A DNA stretch of 64,000 nt, taken from the NCBI GenBank assembly GCA_905234765.1, contig CAJOIF010000004.1, positions 56,047 to 120,046 on the forward strand, read 5' to 3'. Position numbers and translations under genes: made by a program. This document shows positions 18,020 through 27,595 of the stretch, in pieces. The first letter of the stretch is position 1, and each line of letters starts with the position of its first letter. Under the pieces are notes generated by a model. The model was not told where the DNA came from and searched no databases. It saw only the letters and a list, made by a program, of their open reading frames with translations. This stretch comes from an uncultured Bacteroidales bacterium. Lineage in GTDB: Bacteria > Bacteroidota > Bacteroidia > Bacteroidales > F082.

Positions 18020-18966
18020 GATTCTCAGTCATCATACCACTTTATAACAAAGCACCATATGTGGCTAAGGCTATCCAAAGCGTGCTGGCCCAGACGTTCA
18101 CTGATTACGAATTGGTGATTGTAGATGATGGCAGTAAGGATGATTCGGCTGAGATTGCTGCAAATACCATTGAAGGTCATCCGAATTGTCGCTTGTTAAA
18201 GCAAGAAAACGCGGGTGTGAGTATGGCTCGTAACAATGGCGTTGCGGCATCTCATGGTGATTATCTTTGTTTTCTAGATGCCGATGATTGGTGGAAACCG
18301 ACCTTTTTGGAGGAAATGACAAGATTGATTGAGGAGTTTCCTGATGCGGGTATTTATGGTACAAATTATACCATCGTGAATGAGACTAAGCACAAGACTC
18401 GTGTGGCTCCCGTCGGTGTGGAACATGGTTTTGAGAAAGGGTATATCAATTATTATCAGGTCTATGCCAAAACCTTGGTGATGCCCTTGTGGACAGGAGC
18501 AGTATGCATCCCTCGCCAAGTCTTTTTTGAAATGCATGGGTTTCCCAAGGGTATTAAGTTGGGAGAAGATTTCCTGCTGTGGATTCGTATTGCCTTGAAA
18601 TATAAGGTGGCGTTTCTGAACAAACCCTTGGCCTTTTACAATCAAGATGTGGATGCGGCCGCGCGGGGCGTGAAGTCTTCCGGTTATGATCCGGATTCGT
18701 TCATGACCTTCCATTTTGACCAGTTTGCCGACGACGAGAAGGCCAATAAGGATGTGAAGGTGCTTTTGGATCGGTTAAGGGTGTATTCCTTGTTGAGATT
18801 TAGGTTGGCGAACACCCATGCCAGTAGGGTTAGGGAGGAAATCGCCAAGGTTGACTTCTCAAATGTGGACAAAAAGTATCGATTTTATTATAAATCGCCC
18901 TATCCAATCGTATGGATTGCAACCAAGGTCCATACGCTAGCGTCATGGCTAAAACAAAAAGTGTGA
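18016..18966 (+). CDS. Family 2 glycosyltransferase
   Basis: 316-aa GT2 enzyme with [31 protein letters not shown] and [13 protein letters not shown]. Its N-terminus closely resembles that of the broken GT2 gene just before it, pointing to a tandem pair of related transferases. It starts in the preceding stop codon (ATGA) and ends with a TGATG junction to the next gene. Confidence 0.88.
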   Translation: MRFSVIIPLYNKAPYVAKAIQSVLAQTFTDYELVIVDDGSKDDSAEIAANTIEGHPNCRLLKQENAGVSMARNNGVAASHGDYLCFLDADDWWKPTFLEEMTRLIEEFPDAGIYGTNYTIVNETKHKTRVAPVGVEHGFEKGYINYYQVYAKTLVMPLWTGAVCIPRQVFFEMHGFPKGIKLGEDFLLWIRIALKYKVAFLNKPLAFYNQDVDAAARGVKSSGYDPDSFMTFHFDQFADDEKANKDVKVLLDRLRVYSLLRFRLANTHASRVREEIAKVDFSNVDKKYRFYYKSPYPIVWIATKVHTLASWLKQKV

Positions 18967-19517
18967 TGAAGAAAATACTCAAGCGTTTCCTTTCACGGAT
19001 GAGAGGAGAACAGAATTTGGAGAAACTGGTGGACCGCGGATTGATCATCGGAAAGAATTTTACTAGAATGGAAGGCGTGATTATTGACCCCTCCCATTGT
19101 TGGCACATCACCATTGGCGACAATGTGGTTTTGGCGCCTAGGGTGCATATTTTGGCGCATGACACCAGCACGAAAGTGTTCTTGAATTATACCCGTGTCG
19201 CCAATACCAAGATAGGGAGTAACGTGTTTGTGGGAGCAGGGACTATTGTCTTGCCCGGAATCACTATTGGTAACAATGTTGTGATTGGGGCTGGGAGTGT
19301 GGTGGTAAACGACATCCCGGACGATGTTGTGGCAGTAGGAAATCCTGCTCGTGTTGTGAAGCCTTTGAACGTCTTTTTGGAAGAGAACAAGCAAAAGATG
19401 TGTCCCAATAATGTGTTTGATGAGCAATACACGCTTCGGAATGCCGCTTTTGGGGAGAATGAGAGAAAGGCTTTACTGGATGCTTATGCAAAGTGTAGCG
19501 TCGTATATGTAGAATAA
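18966..19517 (+). CDS. Hexapeptide-repeat O-acetyltransferase
   Basis: 183-aa left-handed beta-helix acyltransferase: repeated turns around [21 protein letters not shown] (His as probable catalytic base), then [21 protein letters not shown], ending in [11 protein letters not shown]. Start ATG 18966 is part of a TGATG junction; upstream in-frame ATGs would read through the 3' end of the GT2 gene. Probably acetylates one sugar of the repeat unit. Confidence 0.86.
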   Translation: MKKILKRFLSRMRGEQNLEKLVDRGLIIGKNFTRMEGVIIDPSHCWHITIGDNVVLAPRVHILAHDTSTKVFLNYTRVANTKIGSNVFVGAGTIVLPGITIGNNVVIGAGSVVVNDIPDDVVAVGNPARVVKPLNVFLEENKQKMCPNNVFDEQYTLRNAAFGENERKALLDAYAKCSVVYVE

Positions 19518-19528
19518 CTTGATTTGCC

Positions 19529-20248
19529 ATGATCCCGAAGATAATCCATTACTGTTGGTTCGGCCGAGGCGAAATGCCCGAGTTGGCGCAAAAGTGCATT
19601 GCGTCATGGCATAAATATATGTCAGATTGGGAATACAAACTTTGGAATGAGGACAATTTTGACGTGAACTGCGTTCCATACACTAAAGAGGCATACGAGG
19701 CAAAAAAGTATGCTTTTGTGAGTGATTATGTGCGGCTTTGGGTTTTATATAACGAAGGGGGCTTGTATTTGGACACAGATGTGGAGGTGTTCAAGCCTTT
19801 TGATGATTTGTTGGCCCATAAGGCTTTCGCCGGTTTTGAAGGAAGCAAGCACATCCCGTTGGGTACTTGTGTCTTGGCAAGCGAGGCGGGCGGTCAATGG
19901 GTGGGAGAGCAATTGGGTTATTATCAGGGTAGGCATTTCGTTAATCCAGATGGTTCTTTTGATATGACTACCAATGTGCAATTCATTTCTGCCAAGATGC
20001 GGGAAAGAGGTTTCATTCAAAATGGCAAGGAACAGGAATACAAGGACATGCATGTTTTTCCTGTAGAGTATTTCTGTCCAAGGCAAACTACAGGTGAGTA
20101 TTTTCGGACCGAAAACACATATTGCGACCATTTGGGTATGGGTTCATGGGATGAATCAGGAGGCGGATGGAAAACGTTCATTGGTAAGGTGGTCGGAGCG
20201 AAAAGCATGATTCGATTGATTAAATTGAAGCGAAAAATCTTTGGCTGA
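19529..20248 (+). CDS. GT32-like capsular glycosyltransferase
   Basis: 239-aa paralogue of 13194-14015: IPKIIHYCWFGRGEMP, KKYAFVSDYVRLWVL and GGLYLDTDVEVFKPF carry the family's DXD motif. Clean intergenic start with ATG 11 bases after the acetyltransferase stop. Donor unknown; related enzymes often transfer galactose or mannose in capsule loci. Confidence 0.86.
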   Translation: MIPKIIHYCWFGRGEMPELAQKCIASWHKYMSDWEYKLWNEDNFDVNCVPYTKEAYEAKKYAFVSDYVRLWVLYNEGGLYLDTDVEVFKPFDDLLAHKAFAGFEGSKHIPLGTCVLASEAGGQWVGEQLGYYQGRHFVNPDGSFDMTTNVQFISAKMRERGFIQNGKEQEYKDMHVFPVEYFCPRQTTGEYFRTENTYCDHLGMGSWDESGGGWKTFIGKVVGAKSMIRLIKLKRKIFG

Positions 20249-20287
20249 ATTGAGATTGTATATGTTGTACTATTGTTGAGGATTAGT

Positions 20288-21688
20288 ATGCTGACCTATT
20301 TTCCAAAGTTCTTTTCTTCAAGAGCCATAATCTGTTATGTGGTCACCTTGGCATTGGTTTCCATGGCTTTTATGAGCCATGCGTTGCCTTTTCAGTTCAT
20401 GTTGTTTGGCTTGGTGCCGGTAGTGGTGTTTTTCGTATACAGCAATAAGCTGTCGATGGATTGGCAAAAATTCAATCCCCGAATTTTTACGAAAAAATTG
20501 TTTGTCACAGCCTTGCTGATACGAATCGCATATGTAGTGTTCATCTATTTTTATTATATTGAAATGACGGGTGAGCCACATGCTTTCCATAAAGGAGATG
20601 AGGGCTTGTATCAGCTTCTTGGAGAGATTTGGAGGAATGAAGGTTTCGGTGCGATGAAGTTTGAAATGAGTTGGATGCCGTTTTCTGATTCTGGTTATGC
20701 ATGGTGGCTCGGCTTTGAATATTTGCTTTTTGGGACCCACGTTTTGACGGCTCGTTTTTTGAAATGTTTCATCAATGCTTTCACCTGTGTGCTTATATAT
20801 AATTTGGCCAAAAGGAACTTTGGTGAAGCTGTCGGGCGCATGGCGGCGGTTTTTTGCATGTTGATGCCCAATATGTGGTATTATTGTGGAGTGACGTTGA
20901 AAGAGACGGAGATGGCCTTTTTAACGGTGTTGTTTGCCGAACGCGCTGATTTGGTGTTCCATTCGCCAAAGATTAAGCTGGCTGGACTGATTCTTCCAGG
21001 AGTGTGTATATTGGTGATGTTTACTTTCCGAACCGCTTTGGGATCTGTGATGTTTGCTGCTTTGGCTGCCGCTTTGATTTTTAGTTCCAAGAAGCAATTG
21101 GAAATGTGGAAGAAAGTGCTTTATAGTGCCGTGTTCGCCATATGGATGTTTATGACGGTGGGGGTGGAAATAGTGCAGGAAGCCCAGGAACTTTGGGAAG
21201 CCAAGGAAACAAACCAAAGTGTTGGGTATGAATGGCGTGCAACCAGAGAGAATGGAAACACATTCGCCCAATATGCCACTGCGTCTGTATTTGCTCCTTT
21301 GATTTTTACCATACCATTCTCTTCGATGGTGGCTATTTCAAACCAAGAGAATCAGATGATGATGAATGGAGCCAACTTCATCAAAAATATCATGTCGGGC
21401 CTGACGATTTTTGCCTTGTTTATCATGTTGTTTAGTGGCGATTGGCGAAAACATGTGCTTCCCATAGCGCTGACATGTGGCTACTTGGTTGTTTTGGTTT
21501 TTAGCAACTTTGCTCACTCCGAGCGATTCCATTTTCCAGTGCTGGCATTTGAGTTAATGTTTGCCGCTTTTGGAGTGTCGCAATTGAAGAATAAGCATAA
21601 ACGTTGGTTTGGAATGTGGCTGATAGGTATATGTATAGCTAACATTATTTGGGCATGGATCAAACTGGCTGGTAGGGGAATGGCGTGA
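20288..21688 (+). CDS. Multispanning GT-C type (PMT/ArnT superfamily-like) glycosyltransferase
   Basis: 466-aa membrane protein with about ten to twelve hydrophobic segments. The first long loop contains HKGDEGLYQLLG, where the acidic DE pair matches the catalytic position of GT-C enzymes that use lipid-phosphate sugars. It may add a side-branch sugar on the periplasmic face. A polymerase (Wzy) role cannot be excluded by topology alone, although the acidic loop argues for GT-C. ATG 20288 is preferred over TTG 20273. Junction with the next gene is TGATG. Confidence 0.6.
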   Translation: MLTYFPKFFSSRAIICYVVTLALVSMAFMSHALPFQFMLFGLVPVVVFFVYSNKLSMDWQKFNPRIFTKKLFVTALLIRIAYVVFIYFYYIEMTGEPHAFHKGDEGLYQLLGEIWRNEGFGAMKFEMSWMPFSDSGYAWWLGFEYLLFGTHVLTARFLKCFINAFTCVLIYNLAKRNFGEAVGRMAAVFCMLMPNMWYYCGVTLKETEMAFLTVLFAERADLVFHSPKIKLAGLILPGVCILVMFTFRTALGSVMFAALAAALIFSSKKQLEMWKKVLYSAVFAIWMFMTVGVEIVQEAQELWEAKETNQSVGYEWRATRENGNTFAQYATASVFAPLIFTIPFSSMVAISNQENQMMMNGANFIKNIMSGLTIFALFIMLFSGDWRKHVLPIALTCGYLVVLVFSNFAHSERFHFPVLAFELMFAAFGVSQLKNKHKRWFGMWLIGICIANIIWAWIKLAGRGMA

Positions 21689-22611
21689 TGAGAGTTTTAA
21701 TAGTCGCTTCATATAACAAGGGCCGTTTCGTACCTTTCATCCTTGAACAGTCCGAAGCGCTCAAGGCACAGGATTGCGAAATCGCGTTTTTTGGTTTGCA
21801 GGGCAAGGGAATCCGAGGCTATTTGAAGAACTTGTCGGCTTTGAAAAAACGAATCAAAGAATTTTGTCCTGACGCAGTTCATGCCCATTACGGTCTTTCG
21901 GGTCTGCTAGCCAACTTGCAGCGAAAAGTTCCGGTAGTGACAACATATCATGGCTCTGACATCAACGACAGAAAAGTCTTGCCCTTTTCAAAATTGGCGA
22001 TGCGCCTTTCGGCATGGAACATTTTTGTTTCGCAAAAGACTATGAAAATAGCCAAGCCAAAAAGAAAATATTCACTTTTGCCCTGCGGAATAGACTTGTC
22101 GGTATTGCAACAGACCCCAAAAAACGAAGCAAGACAGAAAATGGGTTTGGCATCCAACAGGAAATATGTTCTTTTTGCTGGCGCTTTCGACAATGCAGTG
22201 AAAAACGCGCCTTTGGCGAAAGAAGCTATCGCTTTGATGCAGGACAATAATTTGGAATTGCTCGAATTGAAAGGCTATTCCCGCGAAGAAGTGACATTGT
22301 TGATGTGTGCAGCCGATGCCTTTTTGATGACATCTTTTACCGAAGGCTCTCCTCAGGTCATCAAAGAAGCTCTGGCATGTGGATGTCCAATTGTGAGTGT
22401 GGATGTTGGGGATGTGAAGGAGAGAACTGAAGGTGTGGAAGGATGTTTTGTATCCAAGACACGCGAGCCAAATGAATTGGCGGATTTGCTTGGGAAAGCG
22501 TTGGCTTTTGAAAGAAGAACCCAAGGAAGAGAGAAAGTGATTGCCGATGGTTTGGATAATGAACTTGTGGCAAAGAAATTGATGGAAATTTACGATAAAG
22601 TTGTTAAATAG
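21688..22611 (+). CDS. Family 4 glycosyltransferase
   Basis: GT-B fold transferase, 307 aa. The N-terminal domain has VHAHYGLSGLLA and TYHGSDIN (acceptor side); the C-terminal domain has LFAGAFDNAVKN, MCAADAFLMTSFTEGSPQVIKEALACGCPIVS with the conserved E-x7-E of GT4. It starts at a TGATG junction with the GT-C gene. Linkage unknown. A 15-bp spacer follows before the acyl carrier protein, so it is probably co-transcribed with the acyl-assembly genes. Confidence 0.9.
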   Translation: MRVLIVASYNKGRFVPFILEQSEALKAQDCEIAFFGLQGKGIRGYLKNLSALKKRIKEFCPDAVHAHYGLSGLLANLQRKVPVVTTYHGSDINDRKVLPFSKLAMRLSAWNIFVSQKTMKIAKPKRKYSLLPCGIDLSVLQQTPKNEARQKMGLASNRKYVLFAGAFDNAVKNAPLAKEAIALMQDNNLELLELKGYSREEVTLLMCAADAFLMTSFTEGSPQVIKEALACGCPIVSVDVGDVKERTEGVEGCFVSKTREPNELADLLGKALAFERRTQGREKVIADGLDNELVAKKLMEIYDKVVK

Positions 22612-22626
22612 AAAGTTTAAAGTGAT

Positions 22627-22857
22627 ATGGAAATACAAGAATTTGTCAACAATTTTGCAAGTCAGTTTGACGATACTGATAAGAGCGAGTTCAAGGCGGA
22701 AACGACTTTCCGCGATTTGGATGAGTGGAGTTCGTTTTTGGCTTTGGCCATTATGGCGATGATTAAGAGCGAATATGATGTGGCGGTCACGGCGCAGGAA
22801 ATGCGTGACGCGCAGACGGTTCAGGATTTGTTTAATATAGTGCAATCCCATATTTGA
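22627..22857 (+). CDS. Acyl carrier protein (first of two)
   Basis: 76-aa acidic four-helix carrier. The phosphopantetheine attachment site is probably Ser36 in DEWSSFLAL, replacing the usual DSL with W-S-S-F as in specialised ACPs of capsule and secondary-metabolite loci. It is not the housekeeping ACP. One base separates it from the SDR reductase gene, suggesting that an ACP-bound beta-keto group is reduced in situ. Confidence 0.85.
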   Translation: MEIQEFVNNFASQFDDTDKSEFKAETTFRDLDEWSSFLALAIMAMIKSEYDVAVTAQEMRDAQTVQDLFNIVQSHI

Positions 22858-22858
22858 C

Positions 22859-23602
22859 ATGAATCCGTTTACTTTGGGAGGCAAGACTGTTTTGGTCACG
22901 GGTGCTTCGTCGGGTATCGGCAGGGCAACGGCTGTTCTTTGCGCCGAAATGGGTTCAAAGGTGGTCGCCTTGGGCAGAAATGAGCAGCGACTTGAAGAGA
23001 CATTGTCTTTGTTATCTGGAGAAGGACACATCAAAGTCGTATTGGATTTGACTGATGAGCAGGCCGTTGATGTCGCGGTGTCTACTATGCCGGTGTTTGA
23101 TGGCATTGCTAATTGTGCTGGCATTGCCAATATGAATCCGTTCCAGTTTGTAAGTAGGCAGGAAATGGACGGCATTTTTGCGGCTAATTTCTTTTCTCCA
23201 GTAATGTTGGTGAACAAGCTGCTGAAAGCGAAGAAATTACAAAAAGGGAGTTCTGTGGTTTTCGTATCGTCCATTGATGGGCCGAAAGTGGTTCATGCTG
23301 GCAATTCAGTTTATTCTGCTTCCAAAAGTGCCTTGGTGGGTATGGCTCGTAATATGGCCATTGATTTGGCAGGGAAGAAAATCCGCGTAAATTGTGTGTT
23401 GCCTGGAACGACCGACACGGAGATGATTCGCACAGCTAATGTGACGGAAGAAATGTTGCAGGAAACGGCAAAAGCATTGCCTTTGAAGCGTTTTGCTATG
23501 CCAAAAGAGATTGCAAATACCATTGTGTTCTTGCTGTCTGAAGCTAGTTCTTATATGACAGGAACGGAGCTTGTTGTAGACGGAGGATGTTCATTGGTTT
23601 GA
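22859..23602 (+). CDS. SDR oxidoreductase, FabG-like (3-oxoacyl-ACP reductase)
   Basis: 247-aa classical short-chain dehydrogenase. GASSGIGRA (15-23) binds NADP(H), NCAGIAN follows, the catalytic Ser lies in FVSSIDGP and the Tyr/Lys in VYSASKSALVG; VVDGGCSLV ends the chain. The position directly after an ACP points to reduction of a 3-oxoacyl-ACP rather than a free sugar, although SDRs can act on nucleotide sugars. It probably supplies a 3-hydroxyacyl group for the polysaccharide. Confidence 0.87.
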   Translation: MNPFTLGGKTVLVTGASSGIGRATAVLCAEMGSKVVALGRNEQRLEETLSLLSGEGHIKVVLDLTDEQAVDVAVSTMPVFDGIANCAGIANMNPFQFVSRQEMDGIFAANFFSPVMLVNKLLKAKKLQKGSSVVFVSSIDGPKVVHAGNSVYSASKSALVGMARNMAIDLAGKKIRVNCVLPGTTDTEMIRTANVTEEMLQETAKALPLKRFAMPKEIANTIVFLLSEASSYMTGTELVVDGGCSLV

Positions 23603-23616
23603 CAAAGCCTTTAAAA

Positions 23617-24731
23617 ATGGGTAAACGCATCGCTTTTCTCGGATATAGTAAGCCTGATGGCAAGACCTTTGGCAATGGTGTGGTCAGGGTTATTTACAAT
23701 CAATCCCAAATGCTAGAGAAGCGAGGTTATGAGATTTTTTATTATCACTTGTTTTCAAAAGAACAGTATCGTGGACTTAATCGGTTTCTGAAAGAGAATT
23801 CCATTGATGTGGCGGTTTGGCACATGACAACGCTGAAGTTCAAGAAACATCTTCATACTCCTTGCCCCTTGATTTGCTTATGGCATAATACACCGGTGTT
23901 CCATCATGATGTATCTGTTTTTTGTGGAAAATATCATGTGAGGCCTTTCCTATCTCGGGTATTGAAAACACGGTTTGTGAATTGGATATTTGTCAAGCTT
24001 CATGATTTGTTTAATGCGCTGGCTTTTACCTATATTACTTTATGTGCGGACAAGATGGTTTTGCTGTCGGAAAAATTCAAACCAATATTTTATCCTGCAA
24101 AGATTTTTCCCAAAAAAGTTACTGCTATTTCCAACTTTCTCTCTGATGAGTTGGTGAGTCAGGAGATTGATTTTTGTGAGAAGAAGAAGGAAATATTGTA
24201 TGTGGGAAGGCTTGATAACAAACAGAAGCGAATAGATTTGCTACTACAGGTGTGGGCTAAAATCGAAGGTTTTATAAGTGATTGGAAATTGATTATTTGT
24301 GGGGGGGGCAAGATGAGTCCATACTTAAACAAATGAAAGAAGATTTGGGCCTGAAGAATGTTTTTTTTAAAGGTTATGTCAAGCCAGACGAGTATTATAA
24401 GACGGCTTCCGTGTTTTGCCTGACCAGTGCAATGGAAGGCTTGCCCATGGTGATTGAAGAGGCTGCCGCCTATGGTTGTGTTCCGATGGCATTTGATTCC
24501 TTTGAATCCATTTCCGACTTGATTACTGATGGCGAAAATGGAAGGTTAATCAAGGCTTTTGATGTGGATGCGTATGTTGATGCTTTGAAAGAGTTGATGG
24601 AAAACAAAGAATTGCGCATGCGATTGGCAACTAATGCCAAACGAGATGTGAAACGATTTGATCCTGAAAAGATTATGGACGAGTGGGAAAAATTGTTTGA
24701 GGAGGTCAAGAATAAGAGAAAAAAGAAATGA
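23617..24731 (+). pseudogene. Family 4 glycosyltransferase split at a G8 tract (possible phase-variable gene)
   Basis: ATG 23617 begins KRIAFLGYSKPDGKTFGNG and the frame runs through LYVGRLDNKQKRIDLLL to a run of eight G at 24301-24308. In that frame it ends soon after (24336), while the continuation QDESILKQMKEDLGL...SAMEGLPMVIEEAAAYG with the GT4 E-x7-E motif lies in another frame to 24731. Nine (or six) G would restore one 371-residue protein containing ICGGGQDES. The state may reflect slipped-strand phase variation, fixed loss of function or a homopolymer sequencing error. Confidence 0.85.
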
Positions 24732-24747
24732 AGAATATGAATTGACT

Positions 24748-25800
24748 ATGGCAATTATACATTATGATGGTATCGGCATATCAGCCCTTTCTGCTTGTGT
24801 GCCTTCGCAAATTGAATACAACAAGGACTTGGGCTACTTTATGACCGAAGAGGAAATCAAAAAAGCTATCCAAAACATTGGCATTGAGGAGCGGAGAATA
24901 GTTGATAAGGATGTTTGTGCGTCCGATTTATGCTTCAAAGCCGCCGAAAAGCTGCTGGAAGATAACCAAATCGATAAAGGTACAATTGATGCGCTGATTT
25001 TTGTGAGCCAGACCGCTGATTACCATCAGCCGGCAACGGCTCCGATCCTGCAACACCGATTGGGATTGTCGAAAAATACGCTTTCATTCGATATCAACTT
25101 GGCATGTTCTGGCTATGTGTATGGTCTTTCCATCGCATACGCATACGCAAGCCAACCTGGGATTAACAGGGTGCTGCTGCTGGTGGGCGAAACAATGTCG
25201 AAGATAGTATCGCGCTACGACAAGGTGAACACCCCACTATTTGGTGATGCTGGTACGGCAACATTGGTTGAAAAGGGGGATTATGGTAAGTCGGTCTTTT
25301 CGCTTCATTCCGATGGTAGCGGTTATGAGGTGATGATGATTCCTGATGGCGGTTTCCGCAATCCCACCAATAGTGAAAGCCTCGTTGAAGAGACGGATGC
25401 CAACGGCGACCGCCGCAACCGTGAGCAGTTCCGCATGGATGGCATGGCCGTGTTCAATTTCGGCATGAGCGAGGAACCACGCGACATTAAGAACTTGCTG
25501 GCCGAAGCGGGGTTGGATTTGTCGCAATTGGATTTACTCATTTATCACCAAGCCAACAAGTTCATGACGGACTTTTTCACGAAATGGCTGAAGTTCGACA
25601 AGGCAAAGACTCCTTATAGTATTAAGAAGTTTGGCAACACAAGTTCAGCTTCCATACCGCTGACCATCGTTACCGAGTTGAAGCATGGTTATCCTGAACG
25701 AGAGAATGTCATTCTTTCTGGTTTTGGCGCTGGCCTGAGTTGGGGGAGTGTGTTGCTTGACTTGAGAAAATGTAACATCTCAGAATTTATTGAGTATTGA
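24748..25800 (+). CDS. 3-oxoacyl-ACP synthase III-like (KAS III family) enzyme
   Basis: 350-aa thiolase-fold enzyme with the complete triad Cys120 (INLACSGYVYG), His267 (IYHQANKF) and Asn297 (FGNTSSAS). KAS III enzymes condense an acyl-CoA with malonyl-ACP; relatives in secondary metabolism (CerJ- or RkD-like) transfer acyl groups or form C-C bonds with unusual ACP substrates. Flanked by ACPs, FabG-like and FkbH-like genes, it most likely builds a special short acyl chain. ATG 24748 is chosen since conserved sequence starts there; the open frame upstream overlaps the glycosyltransferase. Confidence 0.88.
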   Translation: MAIIHYDGIGISALSACVPSQIEYNKDLGYFMTEEEIKKAIQNIGIEERRIVDKDVCASDLCFKAAEKLLEDNQIDKGTIDALIFVSQTADYHQPATAPILQHRLGLSKNTLSFDINLACSGYVYGLSIAYAYASQPGINRVLLLVGETMSKIVSRYDKVNTPLFGDAGTATLVEKGDYGKSVFSLHSDGSGYEVMMIPDGGFRNPTNSESLVEETDANGDRRNREQFRMDGMAVFNFGMSEEPRDIKNLLAEAGLDLSQLDLLIYHQANKFMTDFFTKWLKFDKAKTPYSIKKFGNTSSASIPLTIVTELKHGYPERENVILSGFGAGLSWGSVLLDLRKCNISEFIEY

Positions 25801-25802
25801 AA

Positions 25803-27374
25803 ATGTTTGTATTTAGAAACAATACCATAGAGCGTTTTTTCCCGAAAGCGTATCGTTTTTCGGGTTACGACGACATTTCCTTCATCCCAGAAGATGAGGA
25901 AGGATATGTTTGGTTCTATCAGGCTCCGGTGGGCTTTGATGGCACGGCGCTTTCTGAAGAGATTGCTGCCGATTTGCAGAAATTCATGATGGTTTTGGAA
26001 ACTGTCAATCAGAATAAGACGGTCATCGCATTCACGATGGAAGTTTTGTATTCGTTTTCGTTTACTGACGACGATTTTCGATTGAAAGATGCCATTGGTA
26101 AGTATAATGCAGGCTTGGTAGCGGCCTCTACAACACATTCAAATTTGAAAATCATTGAAATTGATGAGTTTGCAAGTCGCTATCCAACGGAGGACTTGAT
26201 GGATTGGAAGTTCTATTTCCTTTCCCAAATGGGAATTAATCCTCGATTGTCGGGTGAGTTTCAGCAATGGTTCGCCAAGAAGTTGGATCAAATCGCCTTA
26301 AAACGCAAAAAATGCCTCGTTCTGGACTTGGACAATACGCTTTGGGGAGGCATTTTGGGCGAGGATGGACCTGACGGTATCAAAATCGGCGGTGACTATC
26401 CGGGCAAGGCGTTTCTGTATTTCCAAAAAGGCTTGTTTGAATTGGGCAAAAACGGGGTTGTCCTTGCCGTTTGTAGCAAGAACAACGAGCAAGATGTCAT
26501 GGACTTGTGGGAGAAGAATCCCTTCCTCGTGCTTCGGAAAGAACATTTTGCTGCATATCGAATCAATTGGCAGGATAAGGCAACAAATATTAAGGAGTTG
26601 GCCGAAGAACTGAATCTTGGCCTGGATAGTTTTGTGTTCATTGACGATAATCCGACGGAAAGAGAACTCATCAAGCAGTTGCTGCCCATGGTGGCTGTTC
26701 CCGAATTTCCGGATCAACCCTATGAGTTGCCCATATTCTTCAAGAAACTGGTTGAAGATTACTTTAAGGTATATGCTATAACAGAGGAAGACAAGAAAAA
26801 GACAGCTCAGTATAAGGCCAATGCGCAACGGTCGAGTTTCCAGAAAAGTTTTGCTGATTTCGGTGATTTTCTGAAAAGCCTTGACATTCATTTGACGATT
26901 GCTTCGGCCAATGAATACAATATTCCTCGCATTGCGCAAATGACCCAGAAAACTAACCAGTTCAACTTAACCACTAAGCGGTATACTGACGCCGACATCA
27001 AGACAATGCTTGAAAAGGGTGGGCAGGTGTATTGCCTTTCTGTGGCTGACCGTTTTGGTGATAGTGGCATTACGGGCTGTATCATAGTCAATGGTGATGA
27101 GATAGATTCTTTCTTGTTGAGCTGCAGGATTTTGGGGAAAGGAATTGAGACGGCGTTTATCAAGAAAGTGTTTCAGATGCTTCGTGAACAAGGAATAGCC
27201 GAGTTGAGGGCAAGCTATTGCCCTACGGCGAAAAATGTTCAGGTGAAAGAGTTTTATGAGAAGGTTGGTCTGCAATGTGTTTCCGAGAATGAACAAGGAG
27301 AGAAAGAATACAAAGCTGGACTAACAGATATGGATTTGACAATAGAGGATTATTATCAAATTGAGATAAAATAA
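25803..27374 (+). CDS. FkbH-like HAD-family protein
   Basis: 523-aa protein. Centre: HAD motif LVLDLDNTLWGGILGEDG (about residues 175-192) and FVFIDDNPTERE. C-terminal third: GNAT-like region (QFNLTTKRYT, FGDSGITG, FLLSCRILGKGIE). This is the FkbH architecture; characterised members load a glyceryl group from 1,3-bisphosphoglycerate onto an ACP. The ACP at 27374 overlaps its last base, a natural partner. A glyceryl- or hydroxyacyl-ACP destined for sugar acylation is plausible here. TTG 25797 is an alternative start. Confidence 0.88.
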   Translation: MFVFRNNTIERFFPKAYRFSGYDDISFIPEDEEGYVWFYQAPVGFDGTALSEEIAADLQKFMMVLETVNQNKTVIAFTMEVLYSFSFTDDDFRLKDAIGKYNAGLVAASTTHSNLKIIEIDEFASRYPTEDLMDWKFYFLSQMGINPRLSGEFQQWFAKKLDQIALKRKKCLVLDLDNTLWGGILGEDGPDGIKIGGDYPGKAFLYFQKGLFELGKNGVVLAVCSKNNEQDVMDLWEKNPFLVLRKEHFAAYRINWQDKATNIKELAEELNLGLDSFVFIDDNPTERELIKQLLPMVAVPEFPDQPYELPIFFKKLVEDYFKVYAITEEDKKKTAQYKANAQRSSFQKSFADFGDFLKSLDIHLTIASANEYNIPRIAQMTQKTNQFNLTTKRYTDADIKTMLEKGGQVYCLSVADRFGDSGITGCIIVNGDEIDSFLLSCRILGKGIETAFIKKVFQMLREQGIAELRASYCPTAKNVQVKEFYEKVGLQCVSENEQGEKEYKAGLTDMDLTIEDYYQIEIK

Positions 27375-27595
27375 TGGAGAACAGGATATTGGAAATCATG
27401 AGGTCGGTGTTCCAGACAGAGGACATTGACGAGACCTGCTCACAGCAGAACTGCGAGAAATGGGATTCGATGAACCAGTTGAATCTTGTGGTGGAGCTGG
27501 AAATGGAATTCGGAGTCTCGTTTGAACCTGAAGAGATTGCCAAAATGCGCAGTTTCGAGGAAGTGGCACAAATCGTAAAAAGCAAGACAGCATGA
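27374..27595 (+). CDS. Acyl carrier protein (second of two)
   Basis: 73-aa ACP with attachment Ser32 in EKWDSMNQL and the usual acidic second helix (VVELEMEFGVSF). It shares one base with the FkbH-like gene and its stop overlaps the following acyltransferase start (ATGA), giving a tight FkbH-ACP-acyltransferase unit. Confidence 0.9.
   Translation: MENRILEIMRSVFQTEDIDETCSQQNCEKWDSMNQLNLVVELEMEFGVSFEPEEIAKMRSFEEVAQIVKSKTA

Noticed and set aside
20288..21688. O-antigen polymerase Wzy
   Set aside because: The acidic DE pair in the first long loop fits GT-C enzymes better; topology alone is not enough to call Wzy.
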